A stretch of DNA of 64,000 bases from an uncultured Collinsella sp. (lineage in GTDB: Bacteria; Actinomycetota; Coriobacteriia; Coriobacteriales; Coriobacteriaceae). Position numbers and translations under genes: made by a program. Positions 1 through 7,262 of the stretch are shown here, one piece after another. The first letter of the stretch is position 1. Every line of letters begins with the position of its first letter. The stretch spans positions 1 through 64,000 of the forward strand of contig CABSNK010000010.1 of NCBI GenBank assembly GCA_902479075.1. Reading direction: 5' to 3'. The notes beneath the pieces are model-generated. The model was not told the DNA's origin. It did no database searches and saw only the letters and a program-made list of their open reading frames with translations.

Positions 1-35
1 GGCGGGGCCGCAGGATCATTTCCTGCGGCCCCGCC
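1..35. terminator. Strong hairpin, probable terminator
   Basis: A near-perfect stem (GGCGGGGCCGCAGGA pairing with its complement) closes on a five-base loop. It lies 50 bases past the stop codon of the minus-strand lipoprotein gene. Any U-tract on that strand would fall outside the window, so Rho-independent termination is likely but not shown. Confidence 0.6.
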
Positions 36-85
36 TGACATGTGCGCGGATGTGTCCGCCAATCCGCGGCTATCGGTGTCTGCCG

Positions 86-928
86 TTACGCGATGGTTGC
101 GCTGTAAGAAGCGACGTCCTCGTAGGAATCGGTCAGGTAGGCGTCGATGCCGATGGTCGTATTGACCAGGTCGTCAAGGCTGTCAAGCTCGCCGCTCGAG
201 AACGTGAATTCCTCGGTGGCGCTGGTGCCGGGCATCAGGTGAGCCGAGAACCAGGGTTCCTTCATGGTGCCGTTGACGTTGGTCTTGCCGGAAGGAGCGT
301 AGAAGGTCAGGTCCTTGTCGCTCTTGTTGGTGATGTTGACGACAAAACCGATGTCGCCCCAGTCGTCCTTGAACTTCTCGGTGATGGTGATGGTGCACAG
401 ATCGTCATCGGCGACGGTGACGGCGGGGGAGATTTCGACATTCTGGACATCGTCGTCTTCGACGGCCTCATCGATCTCCTCTTCCTTCTCGGCCGCCTCG
501 CGATCCTTCTTCACCGTACCGGACAGGTCCTTGTCGGACTTGGTGAAGACAAGATTGCCGTCATCTTCTTCGAGGATGAGTTTGCCGTCCTTGAGCTTCA
601 TGTCATGCGACTCGTCTTCGGCGGTGATGGTTACGGTGGTGGCGTCCTTTGCCTCCCATTTAAGGTCGACGACTTCAAGGAACAGGTCGAGGGCACCTGT
701 ACCGTCCTCATCGAGAATCAGGACGCAGTGGACACCCCAATCCTCGAGCATCTTCATGTACTCATCGGTCAGCTCTTCGCCCTCCACGGTTCCACCCGAG
801 AGTTCCCAGCTGCCGACGAAGTTGGCCTTGGGGTCTTTGCCGCCGCCGCTGCAGCCCGTCAGGGCAAAGACGAGCGCCAGGACGCATGTCAGAAATGCGA
901 GTACGGACTTTTTGAACGTTGTCTTCAT
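86..928 (-). CDS. Putative lipoprotein, function unknown
   Basis: Predicted 280-residue exported lipoprotein. The N-terminus (MKTTFKKS, hydrophobic stretch, then LTGCSGGG) is a signal peptide with a lipobox cysteine at about residue 22, so it should be anchored on the outer face of the membrane. The first part has a 'GSWELSGGTVEGEEL' pattern typical of small lipocalin-like repeat lipoproteins. An acidic Glu/Asp-rich linker follows near residue 140, and a C-terminal beta-rich domain resembles DUF5067-type extracellular domains. I chose this start because AAGGAGGACACC lies directly upstream and the signal peptide begins there; the frame stays open further upstream without another convincing start. 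It is downstream of the SPFH/zinc-ribbon genes on the same strand. No enzymatic motif was seen. Confidence 0.75.
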   Translation of the reverse strand: MKTTFKKSVLAFLTCVLALVFALTGCSGGGKDPKANFVGSWELSGGTVEGEELTDEYMKMLEDWGVHCVLILDEDGTGALDLFLEVVDLKWEAKDATTVTITAEDESHDMKLKDGKLILEEDDGNLVFTKSDKDLSGTVKKDREAAEKEEEIDEAVEDDDVQNVEISPAVTVADDDLCTITITEKFKDDWGDIGFVVNITNKSDKDLTFYAPSGKTNVNGTMKEPWFSAHLMPGTSATEEFTFSSGELDSLDDLVNTTIGIDAYLTDSYEDVASYSATIA

Positions 929-967
929 GGTGTCCTCCTTTATCGAACGAAACCCATAGAAGCAAAT

Positions 968-990
968 GCGGGGGTGGCGGACCCCCCCGC
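968..990 (-). terminator. GC-rich hairpin after SPFH gene
   Basis: GCGGGGG and CCCCCCGC arms form a short stem between the SPFH gene stop and the lipoprotein start. On the minus strand it is followed only by ATTTGCTTC, so it may attenuate rather than fully terminate. Confidence 0.35.
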
Positions 991-1011
991 CAATTACCAG
1001 ATAGAGAGGGG

Positions 1012-2253
1012 TTAGGGCCTGGGCGTTCCGCAGTTGCTGCAGAACTTGCCGCCGTTTTCGCTGCCGCAGTTGGGGCAGAACCACTTGGTCGGTGCCGGGG
1101 CGGGTGCGGGACTGCCACACTCGGGGCAGAACTTGCCGGTGTTGGTGGCACCGCAGCTGCAGGTCCACGTGCCGGCCGTGGGGGCAGCGGCAGGAGCCGG
1201 TGCGGGGGCGGGTGCCGGAGCTGGCTGTGGGGCAGCCTGCTGCTGTGCCTGACCGGCGGCGAACAGCTGGCTGGCGTTCATGCCGCCCATGCCGCCCGCC
1301 ATGCCCATGCCCATAAAGCCGGCCATCGCGCCGTTGGGGTTGGCCGCTGCCGCACGCATTGCGTCGCTCTGGGCGCTGGCGATGTTGGCGGCTGCCATGG
1401 TGGGATCGCGCATGACCGCGGCCTTCTGCAGGTCCTTGATCATTTGCTCGTCTTCTTGCGAAGCGGCGATGGAGTTGACGCCAAAGCTCACGATCTCGAC
1501 GCCGCGCAGGTCGCGCCAATCGGCCGAGAGGACTTCGTTGAGCGCGCGGGCGAGCTCGGTGGTGTGACCGGGGATGGCGCTGTAGCGAATGCCCATCTCC
1601 GAGATCTTGGCAAAGGCAGGCTGCAGGGCGGTGAGCAGCTCGGACTTAAGCTGGCTGTCGATCTTGTCGCGCGTGTAGCTATCAGTCACGTTGCCGCACA
1701 CGTTGGTGTAGAACAGCAGCGGGTTGGTGATACGGTACGAATACTCGCCGTTGCAGCGCACAGAGATATCGACATCCAGGCCGATGTTGTTATCGACCAC
1801 GCGGAAGGGCACGGGCGAGGCGGTGCCGTACTTGTTGCCGATGATCTCCTTGGTGTTGATGAAGTAGACGCGCTGGTCCTTGCCCGCGTCGCCGCCAAAG
1901 GTAAAGCGGCTGCCGATATTGGCGAACGTCTCCTTGATGGAGTCGCCCAGATTGCCGCTAAAGACGCTCGGCTCGCTGCCGGTGTCAAAGACGAACTCGC
2001 CAGGCTCCAGCGCAACCTCGATGATCTTGCCGTTTTGCACCACGAGCATGCCCTGGCCGTCGTTGACGGCGATGACCGAGCCGTTGGAGATGACGTTGTC
2101 CTCGCCGCGCGTGTTGGAGCTGCGGCCGCCGGTGCGCTTGCTGCCCTTGCAGGCCAAGACGTCAGCGGGCATCGATTCGCAGTAGATAAATTCCTTCCAC
2201 TGGTCGGCCATGACGCCGCCGGCAGCACCCAATCCAGCTTTCAAGAGTCCCAT
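1012..2253 (-). CDS. SPFH-domain protein with C-terminal zinc ribbons (YdjI-like)
   Basis: 413-residue protein. Residues about 20-290 match the SPFH/virion-core type seen in Bacillus YdjI ('GSVIAVNDGQGMLVVQNGKIIEVALEPGEF', then a band-7-like helical part). A Met/Gly/Ala patch and a Pro-Ala linker follow. The C-terminus carries two zinc ribbons, CSCG..CPECG and CPNCG..CSNCG. In Bacillus the YdjFGHI group is linked to envelope stress; that role here is inference. The RBS GAAAGGAAG precedes the ATG. It is last of three consecutive minus-strand genes that all carry zinc-binding cysteine pairs, so the three probably act together at the membrane. No transmembrane helix is obvious in this member. 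Confidence 0.8.
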   Translation of the reverse strand: MGLLKAGLGAAGGVMADQWKEFIYCESMPADVLACKGSKRTGGRSSNTRGEDNVISNGSVIAVNDGQGMLVVQNGKIIEVALEPGEFVFDTGSEPSVFSGNLGDSIKETFANIGSRFTFGGDAGKDQRVYFINTKEIIGNKYGTASPVPFRVVDNNIGLDVDISVRCNGEYSYRITNPLLFYTNVCGNVTDSYTRDKIDSQLKSELLTALQPAFAKISEMGIRYSAIPGHTTELARALNEVLSADWRDLRGVEIVSFGVNSIAASQEDEQMIKDLQKAAVMRDPTMAAANIASAQSDAMRAAAANPNGAMAGFMGMGMAGGMGGMNASQLFAAGQAQQQAAPQPAPAPAPAPAPAAAPTAGTWTCSCGATNTGKFCPECGSPAPAPAPTKWFCPNCGSENGGKFCSNCGTPRP

Positions 2254-2301
2254 GGTGATCTTCCTTTCTCGTCAAAGGCCGGGTGGTATTGGTCAGGATG
2301 G

Positions 2302-3624
2302 TTAGTCGTCCTTGTCATCCTTCATGACAACGGTGGTCTCGGTGTGGCTGAAGGTGTCGTGCTTCTCGACCAGGTCGAGCTCGCCACAGTAGCAATCGGC
2401 GTGGGTGGCCTCGTTGGCCGTCTTGAGCTGGCCCACCAGCAGCACGTCCGCAATGACCACGATGATCAGCGGCGCGACGATGTTGATGAGGATGCCCTCG
2501 ATGTCAAAGGTGAGGTAATCCGGATCGAAGGCGTTCTCACCCATGAAGAGGATCTGGGAGAGGACAAATCCGATCACAAAGAACAGCACCGAGGCGATAG
2601 CGAGCTTGGGCTTGGAGCAGGGAAGCTCGCCGACCATACGGCCGGTTTGGCCGTTCATGGCAAACAGGTAGCTCTTGCCGTTCCACGAGGTGGAAAGCAT
2701 CCACACGGGGAACAGGGCATAGTCGCTGTCTTCCCAGGTGTAGTCGAGCTGCTTGCTTTCGACCGTGGCATCGTCATATTCGTCGACGACGGTTTCACGC
2801 AGGGCCGAGATCGTGCTTTCCTCCATGCGGCGTTCGGCGCGTGCCTTGCAGGTTTCGCAGTCCTCGTCGTAGCGGTTGGCGATGTAGCCGGGCATATACG
2901 CGACCGAAAACGGGCGCAGGGCATCGTAGTCAAACGGCTCGATGGCGTCCATGTGGCCGTCGGGCATCTTGGACGATCCGTCGACGGGCACGCGCTTAAA
3001 CGAGATGTTTCCCTTGCGGTAGGCGTCGTAGTGGTCGGTGGTCGTGACGGTGCGGTCGGATTCCTCGGTCACGGTCTCGTTGGTCGCATCAAAGTACACT
3101 TCGCCGTCCACGCGGGCGCCGTAAAGCCAAAACGGCACGTAAACGCCTTGGACTTCGTCGATGTGGTTGCCGGTGACAAAGCTCTTGGGCAGCAGGATCT
3201 TGCCCTTGTAGTGCTCTTTGAGCGCGGCCATAACGTCGTCGCGGCCGAGCTTAAACGGAATCACCAGGTCGGGTGAGAAGTCGCCCGAGAGCTGACCGGG
3301 TGCCACAGCGGGGTTGCCGCAGTACGGGCAGGTGGTAACGGCGACGGTGCCATCCGAGATTAGCTCGGCGCCGCACGACGAGCAGATATAGCCGGCGTTT
3401 TGGGCGAGCTCCTGCACCGCAGCGTCGGTCGCGGGCTTGGGCGCCGCCGCTGCGGCGTCGGCTTTGGCGTCTGCCTTGTCCTGGCGCTCGCGATAGAGGG
3501 CCTCGACCTCTTCGACTTCAAAACACGAATCGCAGTAGTCGCAGACGAGCTTTTGCTCGGCACTGGCAAAATGCAGGGGGCCGCCACACGCGGGGCACTG
3601 ATAGTTGACGCTCTCGAAGGCCAT
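2302..3624 (-). CDS. Zinc-ribbon membrane protein (YdjG-like)
   Basis: 440 residues. The N-terminus has CPACGG..CDYCDSC and a second pair CSSCG..CPYCG near residues 80-110, both TFIIB-like zinc ribbons. A long soluble middle domain ('VIPFKLGRDDVMAALKEHYKGKILLP', 'VYVPFWLYGARVDGEVYF', 'LFPVWMLSTSWNGKSYLFAMNGQTG') is the conserved core of YdjG-like proteins. Two hydrophobic segments near residues 345-410 should be membrane helices, followed by a charged tail. An Ala-rich insert separates the ribbons. The RBS GAAAGGACC precedes the ATG. It is the middle gene of the SPFH cluster, with a gap of about 25 bases to the gene upstream. Molecular function is unknown; a scaffold for the SPFH partner is a reasonable inference. 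Confidence 0.75.
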   Translation of the reverse strand: MAFESVNYQCPACGGPLHFASAEQKLVCDYCDSCFEVEEVEALYRERQDKADAKADAAAAAPKPATDAAVQELAQNAGYICSSCGAELISDGTVAVTTCPYCGNPAVAPGQLSGDFSPDLVIPFKLGRDDVMAALKEHYKGKILLPKSFVTGNHIDEVQGVYVPFWLYGARVDGEVYFDATNETVTEESDRTVTTTDHYDAYRKGNISFKRVPVDGSSKMPDGHMDAIEPFDYDALRPFSVAYMPGYIANRYDEDCETCKARAERRMEESTISALRETVVDEYDDATVESKQLDYTWEDSDYALFPVWMLSTSWNGKSYLFAMNGQTGRMVGELPCSKPKLAIASVLFFVIGFVLSQILFMGENAFDPDYLTFDIEGILINIVAPLIIVVIADVLLVGQLKTANEATHADCYCGELDLVEKHDTFSHTETTVVMKDDKDD

Positions 3625-3648
3625 GATCGGTCCTTTCGCTGCCGGAGG

Positions 3649-4386
3649 CTATGCGCCGATGGCGCCGCCGCAGTATTCGCAGCGCCCACTGGCATCGGGA
3701 ATGGTGGTGGCTCCGCAGAAGGGGCAGGTCACCGCGGTCTTGGGAGCCTTGGCGGCAACGACGCTGTCGCGCGTTTCCTGACGCAGCTGCACCAGCGCGT
3801 CGCGGACCTCGGTTGCCTGGCGCTTGGCCTCGCGGTATTCGATGGAACCGCGCTGATCGATGGTGGAGTCGTTCACGCGCAGGTTGATCTCGGTAAAGTA
3901 CGGCGTGTTGACGTGGATGGTCAGGTTAAAGTCGTAATCCAGGTCGTAGCGCGGCGGATTGTAGCTCTCGCGTTCGCCATCTTTGGTCTCGCGATAGATC
4001 TCGGTGCGATGCTCGTCGATATCCATATCGCAGCCGAGCACCTGTGAGAACTCGATGATGTCGGGATTGGCGTCGCGCCAGCGGCTCTGCGAGGTAATGA
4101 TCAGCAGACCCGCATCTTCGTCGAGCATGATGTTGGTGCGCCCAGCAGACAGCGTGCGCGTGGGGTTGAACGAGGCCAGGCGCTCGGCATTGGCCTCGCG
4201 GTAGGCGAGTTGCTCGCGGATATCGTCCGCGGTGCTGGAGCGATAGCCGTGGAAGTAGGGGGAGAGCTTACCGGCGCACTCTTTGCACAGGTAGCCTTCG
4301 CTAATCTTGGTCTTTCCCAAAAGTCCCAGCTCAGTACCGCAAATCGAGCACTCTTTCTTCTCGAACATCTTGTCAAAGAAGCCCAT
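3649..4386 (-). CDS. DUF4428-type zinc-ribbon protein
   Basis: 245 residues. The N-terminus has CSICG and CKEC (residues about 12-38), the DUF4428-like pattern 'CSICGTELGLLGKTKISEGYLCKEC'. The middle contains a PH/bPH-like beta domain ('TNIMLDEDAGLLIITSQSRWRDANPDIIEFSQVLGCDMDIDEHRTEI'). The C-terminus ends in another zinc ribbon, CPFCG..CEYCGG. GGGAGGCAGCT precedes the ATG. It is the first gene of the three-gene zinc-ribbon/SPFH group; its terminal ribbon resembles those of the next two proteins, which suggests a shared partner or complex. No catalytic motif. Confidence 0.7.
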   Translation of the reverse strand: MGFFDKMFEKKECSICGTELGLLGKTKISEGYLCKECAGKLSPYFHGYRSSTADDIREQLAYREANAERLASFNPTRTLSAGRTNIMLDEDAGLLIITSQSRWRDANPDIIEFSQVLGCDMDIDEHRTEIYRETKDGERESYNPPRYDLDYDFNLTIHVNTPYFTEINLRVNDSTIDQRGSIEYREAKRQATEVRDALVQLRQETRDSVVAAKAPKTAVTCPFCGATTIPDASGRCEYCGGAIGA

Positions 4387-4504
4387 AGCTGCCTCCCATC
4401 AACTGGTAGCGTGTGTCACTTTTGATGATGGGCGAGCGCGCGATCTTTCACGATACCCAGACGGCTCAACGAGTCTCCACAACTGGGACACATGGCTCAT
4501 TTTT

Positions 4505-4539
4505 GACTAGTCGTTGGGGACGTTCTTAAACGACTAGTC
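4505..4539. repeat. REP-like element, GGGGACGTTCTTAAA family
   Basis: A 35-base palindrome: arms GACTAGTCGTT and AACGACTAGTC enclose GGGGACGTTCTT. The same core recurs at 14619-14647, 23141-23303 and 26783-26967, with a shorter relative near 10733. Confidence 0.75.
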
Positions 4540-4544
4540 AACAA

Positions 4545-4583
4545 AGCGCCCGGCGAGCATTAACTGCTCGCCGGGCGCTTTGG
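4545..4583. terminator. Hairpin terminator (bidirectional)
   Basis: AAAGCGCCCGGCGAGCA pairs with TGCTCGCCGGGCGCTTT around a short loop. The A and T flanks make it usable on either strand. It lies at the 3' end of the decayed GH1 fragment. Confidence 0.65.
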
Positions 4584-4784
4584 TTAGGACGTTATATAAC
4601 AAGATTTGCGAAGCGCGGCGGTCGGGACCCAGGTGGTGTAGCCCAGCAGGTCAACGCCATCCTCGGTCACCGCGTCGCGCATTGCGGCGACATGCTGACG
4701 CAGACCGATACCTCTTTTCGCGCGCAGGTACTCGGCAGCCGCCTCGTCTGACACTTTTTGATACCCGTCCGCCAACCACCACAA
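4584..4784 (-). pseudogene. Remnant of GH1 (6-phospho-beta-glucosidase-type) C-terminus
   Basis: A 66-codon open stretch reads RQHVAAMRDAVTEDGVDLLG then YTTW. This is the C-terminal signature of family 1 glycosidases ('..HIxxMxxAVxxDGVDLxGYxxWG'). The normal Gly-Pro-Ile-Asp continuation is degraded to VPTAALRKS. The roughly 400 residues that should precede it are absent: a hairpin repeat starts at 4771 and unrelated genes lie beyond. It is a decayed fragment of a gene once on this strand, not an expressed enzyme. The REP-like and inverted-repeat elements next to it may have been involved in the loss. Confidence 0.6.
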
Positions 4785-4813
4785 AGGGGACAGGCACCTT
4801 TGTGGTGGTTGGC
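4771..4813. repeat. Perfect 17-bp hairpin repeat (GGGGACAGGCACC type)
   Basis: GCCAACCACCACAAAGG and its exact complement flank the loop GGACAGGCA. The GGGGACAG core resembles the inner palindromes of the GGGGACGTTCTTAAA elements, suggesting a related REP family. Confidence 0.65.
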
Positions 4814-4822
4814 GGGCGGTTT

Positions 4823-4879
4823 GTCTCGATCTATAACAGGTAGAGACGATTTAGCCCGCTAGATGTTACAGGTCGAGAT
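4823..4879. repeat. Inverted-repeat unit: 16-base arms, 25-base spacer
   Basis: Arm GTCTCGATCTATAACA (4823-4838), a 25-base spacer (4839-4863), then TGTTACAGGTCGAGA. Arms and spacer length match the four units at 49924-50222 beside tRNA-fMet. It sits between the GH1 remnant and the DUF4867-like gene, at that gene's 3' end. Confidence 0.75.
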
Positions 4880-4887
4880 GGAAGATG

Positions 4888-5532
4888 CTAGTCGCAGGCG
4901 ATATCGAGGTTCTTGCCGATGAGGCCTACGTAGCCGCCCTCGGCAGCCTTGGGGCTGTCGGCATGGCAGAGAACCCACTTGTCGGCCTTCCAGTAGCAGT
5001 AGCTGTCGCCGGCCGCGGGCATATCGGCCGCAGCCTCGGGGCGCGGACCGTTGGTGCCGGCGGGCAGCGCCACCATCACCTGGAAGCCCCCATCGTCGAC
5101 CATGCACGGCGTGTAGTGAAGCGTGGTGTTGAAAACCTCAACAAGTGTGCCGGCCGGCACGCGGAACGCCTTGACGCACGCGGTGTCGAGCTTGCCGTCC
5201 TCGATCTCCCAGCGATGCGCCACGAGCAGGATAAAATCGCGAGCACCCAGGTTGAACTCGCTCGCGCGGTGGTACTCCAGGCAGTTGAGGCGCGTGTTGT
5301 GGCCGTTGCACCAGCCGAGCTGGAAGGGACGGCCGCCAAACATGAGGAAGCCAAGCTTGTCGGCATCCTTGACGCCCTCGAGCTCCGGCGCACTCGCCAC
5401 GTACTTACTGCCTTCGGGGATGGGCGTGGAGGCAAGCGCCTCGAGCACGGGTGGCGTAAGCTCGGACGGAACGTTATCCCAAACGTTGCCATAGGATTTG
5501 AACTCGGGATCGTTGACAGAGTAGATATGCAT
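4888..5532 (-). CDS. DUF4867-family-like protein
   Basis: 214 residues, cytoplasmic, no signal peptide. It begins MHIYSVNDPEFKSYG and contains 'FGGRPFQLGWCNGHNTRLNCLEYHRASEFNLGARDFILLVAH' and 'VPAGTLVEVFNTTLHYTPC', the cupin-like pattern of DUF4867 proteins, often found near sugar metabolism genes. His residues in CNGHN, LEYH and HYTPC could bind metal. I chose the internal Met at 5532 because AGGAGTGAAC stands at RBS distance; the frame is open 12 codons further upstream but has no RBS there. Nearby ribose and nucleoside genes fit a carbohydrate role, but substrate and reaction are unknown. Confidence 0.65.
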   Translation of the reverse strand: MHIYSVNDPEFKSYGNVWDNVPSELTPPVLEALASTPIPEGSKYVASAPELEGVKDADKLGFLMFGGRPFQLGWCNGHNTRLNCLEYHRASEFNLGARDFILLVAHRWEIEDGKLDTACVKAFRVPAGTLVEVFNTTLHYTPCMVDDGGFQVMVALPAGTNGPRPEAAADMPAAGDSYCYWKADKWVLCHADSPKAAEGGYVGLIGKNLDIACD

Positions 5533-5605
5533 GTTCACTCCTGTTCGTTTATGTGACAGTATAAACATTCTAGAACAATCTCTTTATGTTTTGAGCGCTC
5601 GGTAT

Positions 5606-5636
5606 AAAAAAGCGCTCCGCAAAGAGCGGGAGCGCT
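5606..5636 (-). terminator. Rho-independent terminator of luxS
   Basis: On the minus strand AGCGCTCCCGCTC pairs with GCGGAGCGCT and is followed by TTTTTT. It lies about 30 bases past the luxS stop codon. Confidence 0.85.
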
Positions 5637-5666
5637 TCTGGTACAAGCGTTATTCCCGCAAGGGCC

Positions 5667-6155
5667 TTACGCCTGCTGATAGTGCAGGTGCTTCTCGTCG
5701 ATATCGGCCAGGTCGCGGTCGAGGTAGCGGCGCGCGAGCCAGTTTGCCATGGGGAGGTTCTGGTCCAGGTAGTTACCGCACTCCTCGGGAGCGGCGCCGG
5801 GGACATCGCCCTCAAAGCCGGCGACAAACTCAAACAGCTCGCGCACGAGCGGCAAGATTTCCTCGCTCGTCAGCTCACCAAAAACGACGAGGTAAAAGCC
5901 CGTGCGGCAGCCCATGGGGCCAAAGTAGACAATGCGGCTCGACCACTCGGCATGATTGCGGAGGAACGTCGCGCCCAGGTGCTCGATAGTGTGGCACTCG
6001 GCCGTGTTCATGACCGGCTCCTTGTTGGGCGTGGTCAGGCGCAGGTCAAACGTGGTGACGGCGGCACCGGTCGCCGGATCGCGGTCGATGCGGCTCACAT
6101 ACACGCCGGGCTCAAGTAGCAGATGATCAACGGAAAAGCTGGCGATGCGCTCCAT
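5667..6155 (-). CDS. luxS: S-ribosylhomocysteine lyase (LuxS)
   Basis: 162 residues, full family length. It cleaves S-ribosylhomocysteine to homocysteine and DPD, the precursor of autoinducer-2, in the activated methyl cycle. Metal ligands are visible: H55 and H59 in HTIEH and the later Cys of ECGNYLDQN. The conserved GPMGCRTGFY carries the catalytic Cys. GAGAGGATCTGCC precedes the ATG. A strong terminator follows and a long hairpin separates it from the nucleoside hydrolase upstream, so it is probably monocistronic. The nucleosidase that makes its substrate is not in the window. Confidence 0.97.
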   Translation of the reverse strand: MERIASFSVDHLLLEPGVYVSRIDRDPATGAAVTTFDLRLTTPNKEPVMNTAECHTIEHLGATFLRNHAEWSSRIVYFGPMGCRTGFYLVVFGELTSEEILPLVRELFEFVAGFEGDVPGAAPEECGNYLDQNLPMANWLARRYLDRDLADIDEKHLHYQQA

Positions 6156-6178
6156 GGCAGATCCTCTCGGTAGTCAAA

Positions 6179-6248
6179 TTGGGACGGGGCTCTTTTAGCT
6201 GGTTCGAATGGCCGCACCAATCATACCAGCCAAAAAGCCCCGTCCCAA
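6179..6248. terminator. Long hairpin between nucleoside hydrolase and luxS
   Basis: TTGGGACGGGGCTCTTTTAG and a near-exact complement 30 bases later form a stem of more than 20 bp. It begins 10 bases after the nucleoside hydrolase stop on the minus strand. The stem contains internal T and A runs instead of a trailing U-tract. Confidence 0.55.
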
Positions 6249-6257
6249 AAAGACAAC

Positions 6258-7232
6258 TTAGCCCAGAACGCGGGCCATGTGTGCCTTGAACTCGGAAAGG
6301 AAGCGCGGGGCATCAACGGTCAGCGCCACAAGCGCGCTCTTGTCGGGATCTGCCACACGACGCTCATCGCAGATGGTGCGACCGCGGTACTCGCCCAGCA
6401 GGTCGACGCGTAGATTGCAGCCGAGCGCACCCACGAGCGTGGGATCGATTGCCACGGCAACAGCCAGCGGATCGTGCAGCGCACAACCACCCAGGTAAGG
6501 TGCGTTCATCTCGTACGAGCCAATGTAGTGCTCGACCATGCTCGCAAACGCGCAGCCGGCCATAGTGCCCGAGCCCGTCCAGCCGGCAATATCGCGGCGC
6601 GTGAGCACCACGCGATGCGTCACATCCAAACCCACCATGGTGAGCTTGCGGCCCGAGCGCAGCACGGCATCGGCAGCCTCGGGGTCGCTCGCCATGTTGG
6701 CCTCGGCGCCCGTGCTCACGTTACCGGGCACGGTCAGGGCGCCGCCCATCACCACCACGCGGCCGATAGACATCACCGCGGCCGCATCGCGCTCCAGGGC
6801 GAGCGCCAGATTGGAGAGCGGGCCGGTCGCCACATAGACCAGGTCGGGGCCATAGGTGCGCGCAGCATCGATCAGATAATCGACCGCAGCGTTGCCGTCG
6901 GCCGACGTTGCCCCCACCGGCTCATAGGGCGACGCGGGCACGCTCGCGCCACCGATGCCGTTCTTGCCGTGGATGAGCGTGGTTGACGCTGGCGGCGTAT
7001 AGGGCTCGGTCGCCTTAATGGGGCGGTCGGCACCCAGGTACACCGGCACCTCGGGGCGACCCAGTAGGTCAAGCACCGCCAAGCAGTTGTGCGCCGACTG
7101 CTCGACGCGCACGTTGCCAAAGCACGTGGTAATGCCCACGAGCTCCACCTCGGGGCTCGCGATGGCGTAGGCGAGCGCCATGGCGTCGTCCACACCCATA
7201 TCCAGGTCAAGGATCAGCTTCTTGGTTGCCAT
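6258..7232 (-). CDS. Inosine/uridine-preferring nucleoside hydrolase
   Basis: 324 residues. It hydrolyses the N-glycosidic bond of ribonucleosides to free base and ribose. The Ca2+/ribose-binding signature is present near the N-terminus as LDLDMGVDDAMAL (family DxDxxxDD), with 'GPLSNLALAL' and 'VVVMGGAL' in the middle and an active-site-type HDP (ALHDPLAVAVAID) near residue 245. The RBS GCGGAGTAG precedes the ATG. It lies 30 bases downstream of ribokinase on the same strand, so the pair makes a ribose salvage operon: hydrolase releases ribose, ribokinase phosphorylates it. Base preference cannot be told from sequence alone. Confidence 0.93.
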   Translation of the reverse strand: MATKKLILDLDMGVDDAMALAYAIASPEVELVGITTCFGNVRVEQSAHNCLAVLDLLGRPEVPVYLGADRPIKATEPYTPPASTTLIHGKNGIGGASVPASPYEPVGATSADGNAAVDYLIDAARTYGPDLVYVATGPLSNLALALERDAAAVMSIGRVVVMGGALTVPGNVSTGAEANMASDPEAADAVLRSGRKLTMVGLDVTHRVVLTRRDIAGWTGSGTMAGCAFASMVEHYIGSYEMNAPYLGGCALHDPLAVAVAIDPTLVGALGCNLRVDLLGEYRGRTICDERRVADPDKSALVALTVDAPRFLSEFKAHMARVLG

Positions 7233-7262
7233 TGTTCTACTCCGCTTCTCCGTCTTTATCGT

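Larger units (their letters stand above)
4387..4583. other. Intergenic region upstream of the SPFH cluster
   Basis: No gene. It should contain the promoter for the zinc-ribbon cluster (not clearly recognisable), one REP-like element and one hairpin, both listed separately. Confidence 0.5.

Noticed and set aside
919..3276. Long plus-strand open frame (785 codons)
   Set aside because: It is antisense to the SPFH and YdjG-like genes, whose zinc ribbons and RBSs are clear; composition is that of a GC-rich shadow frame.
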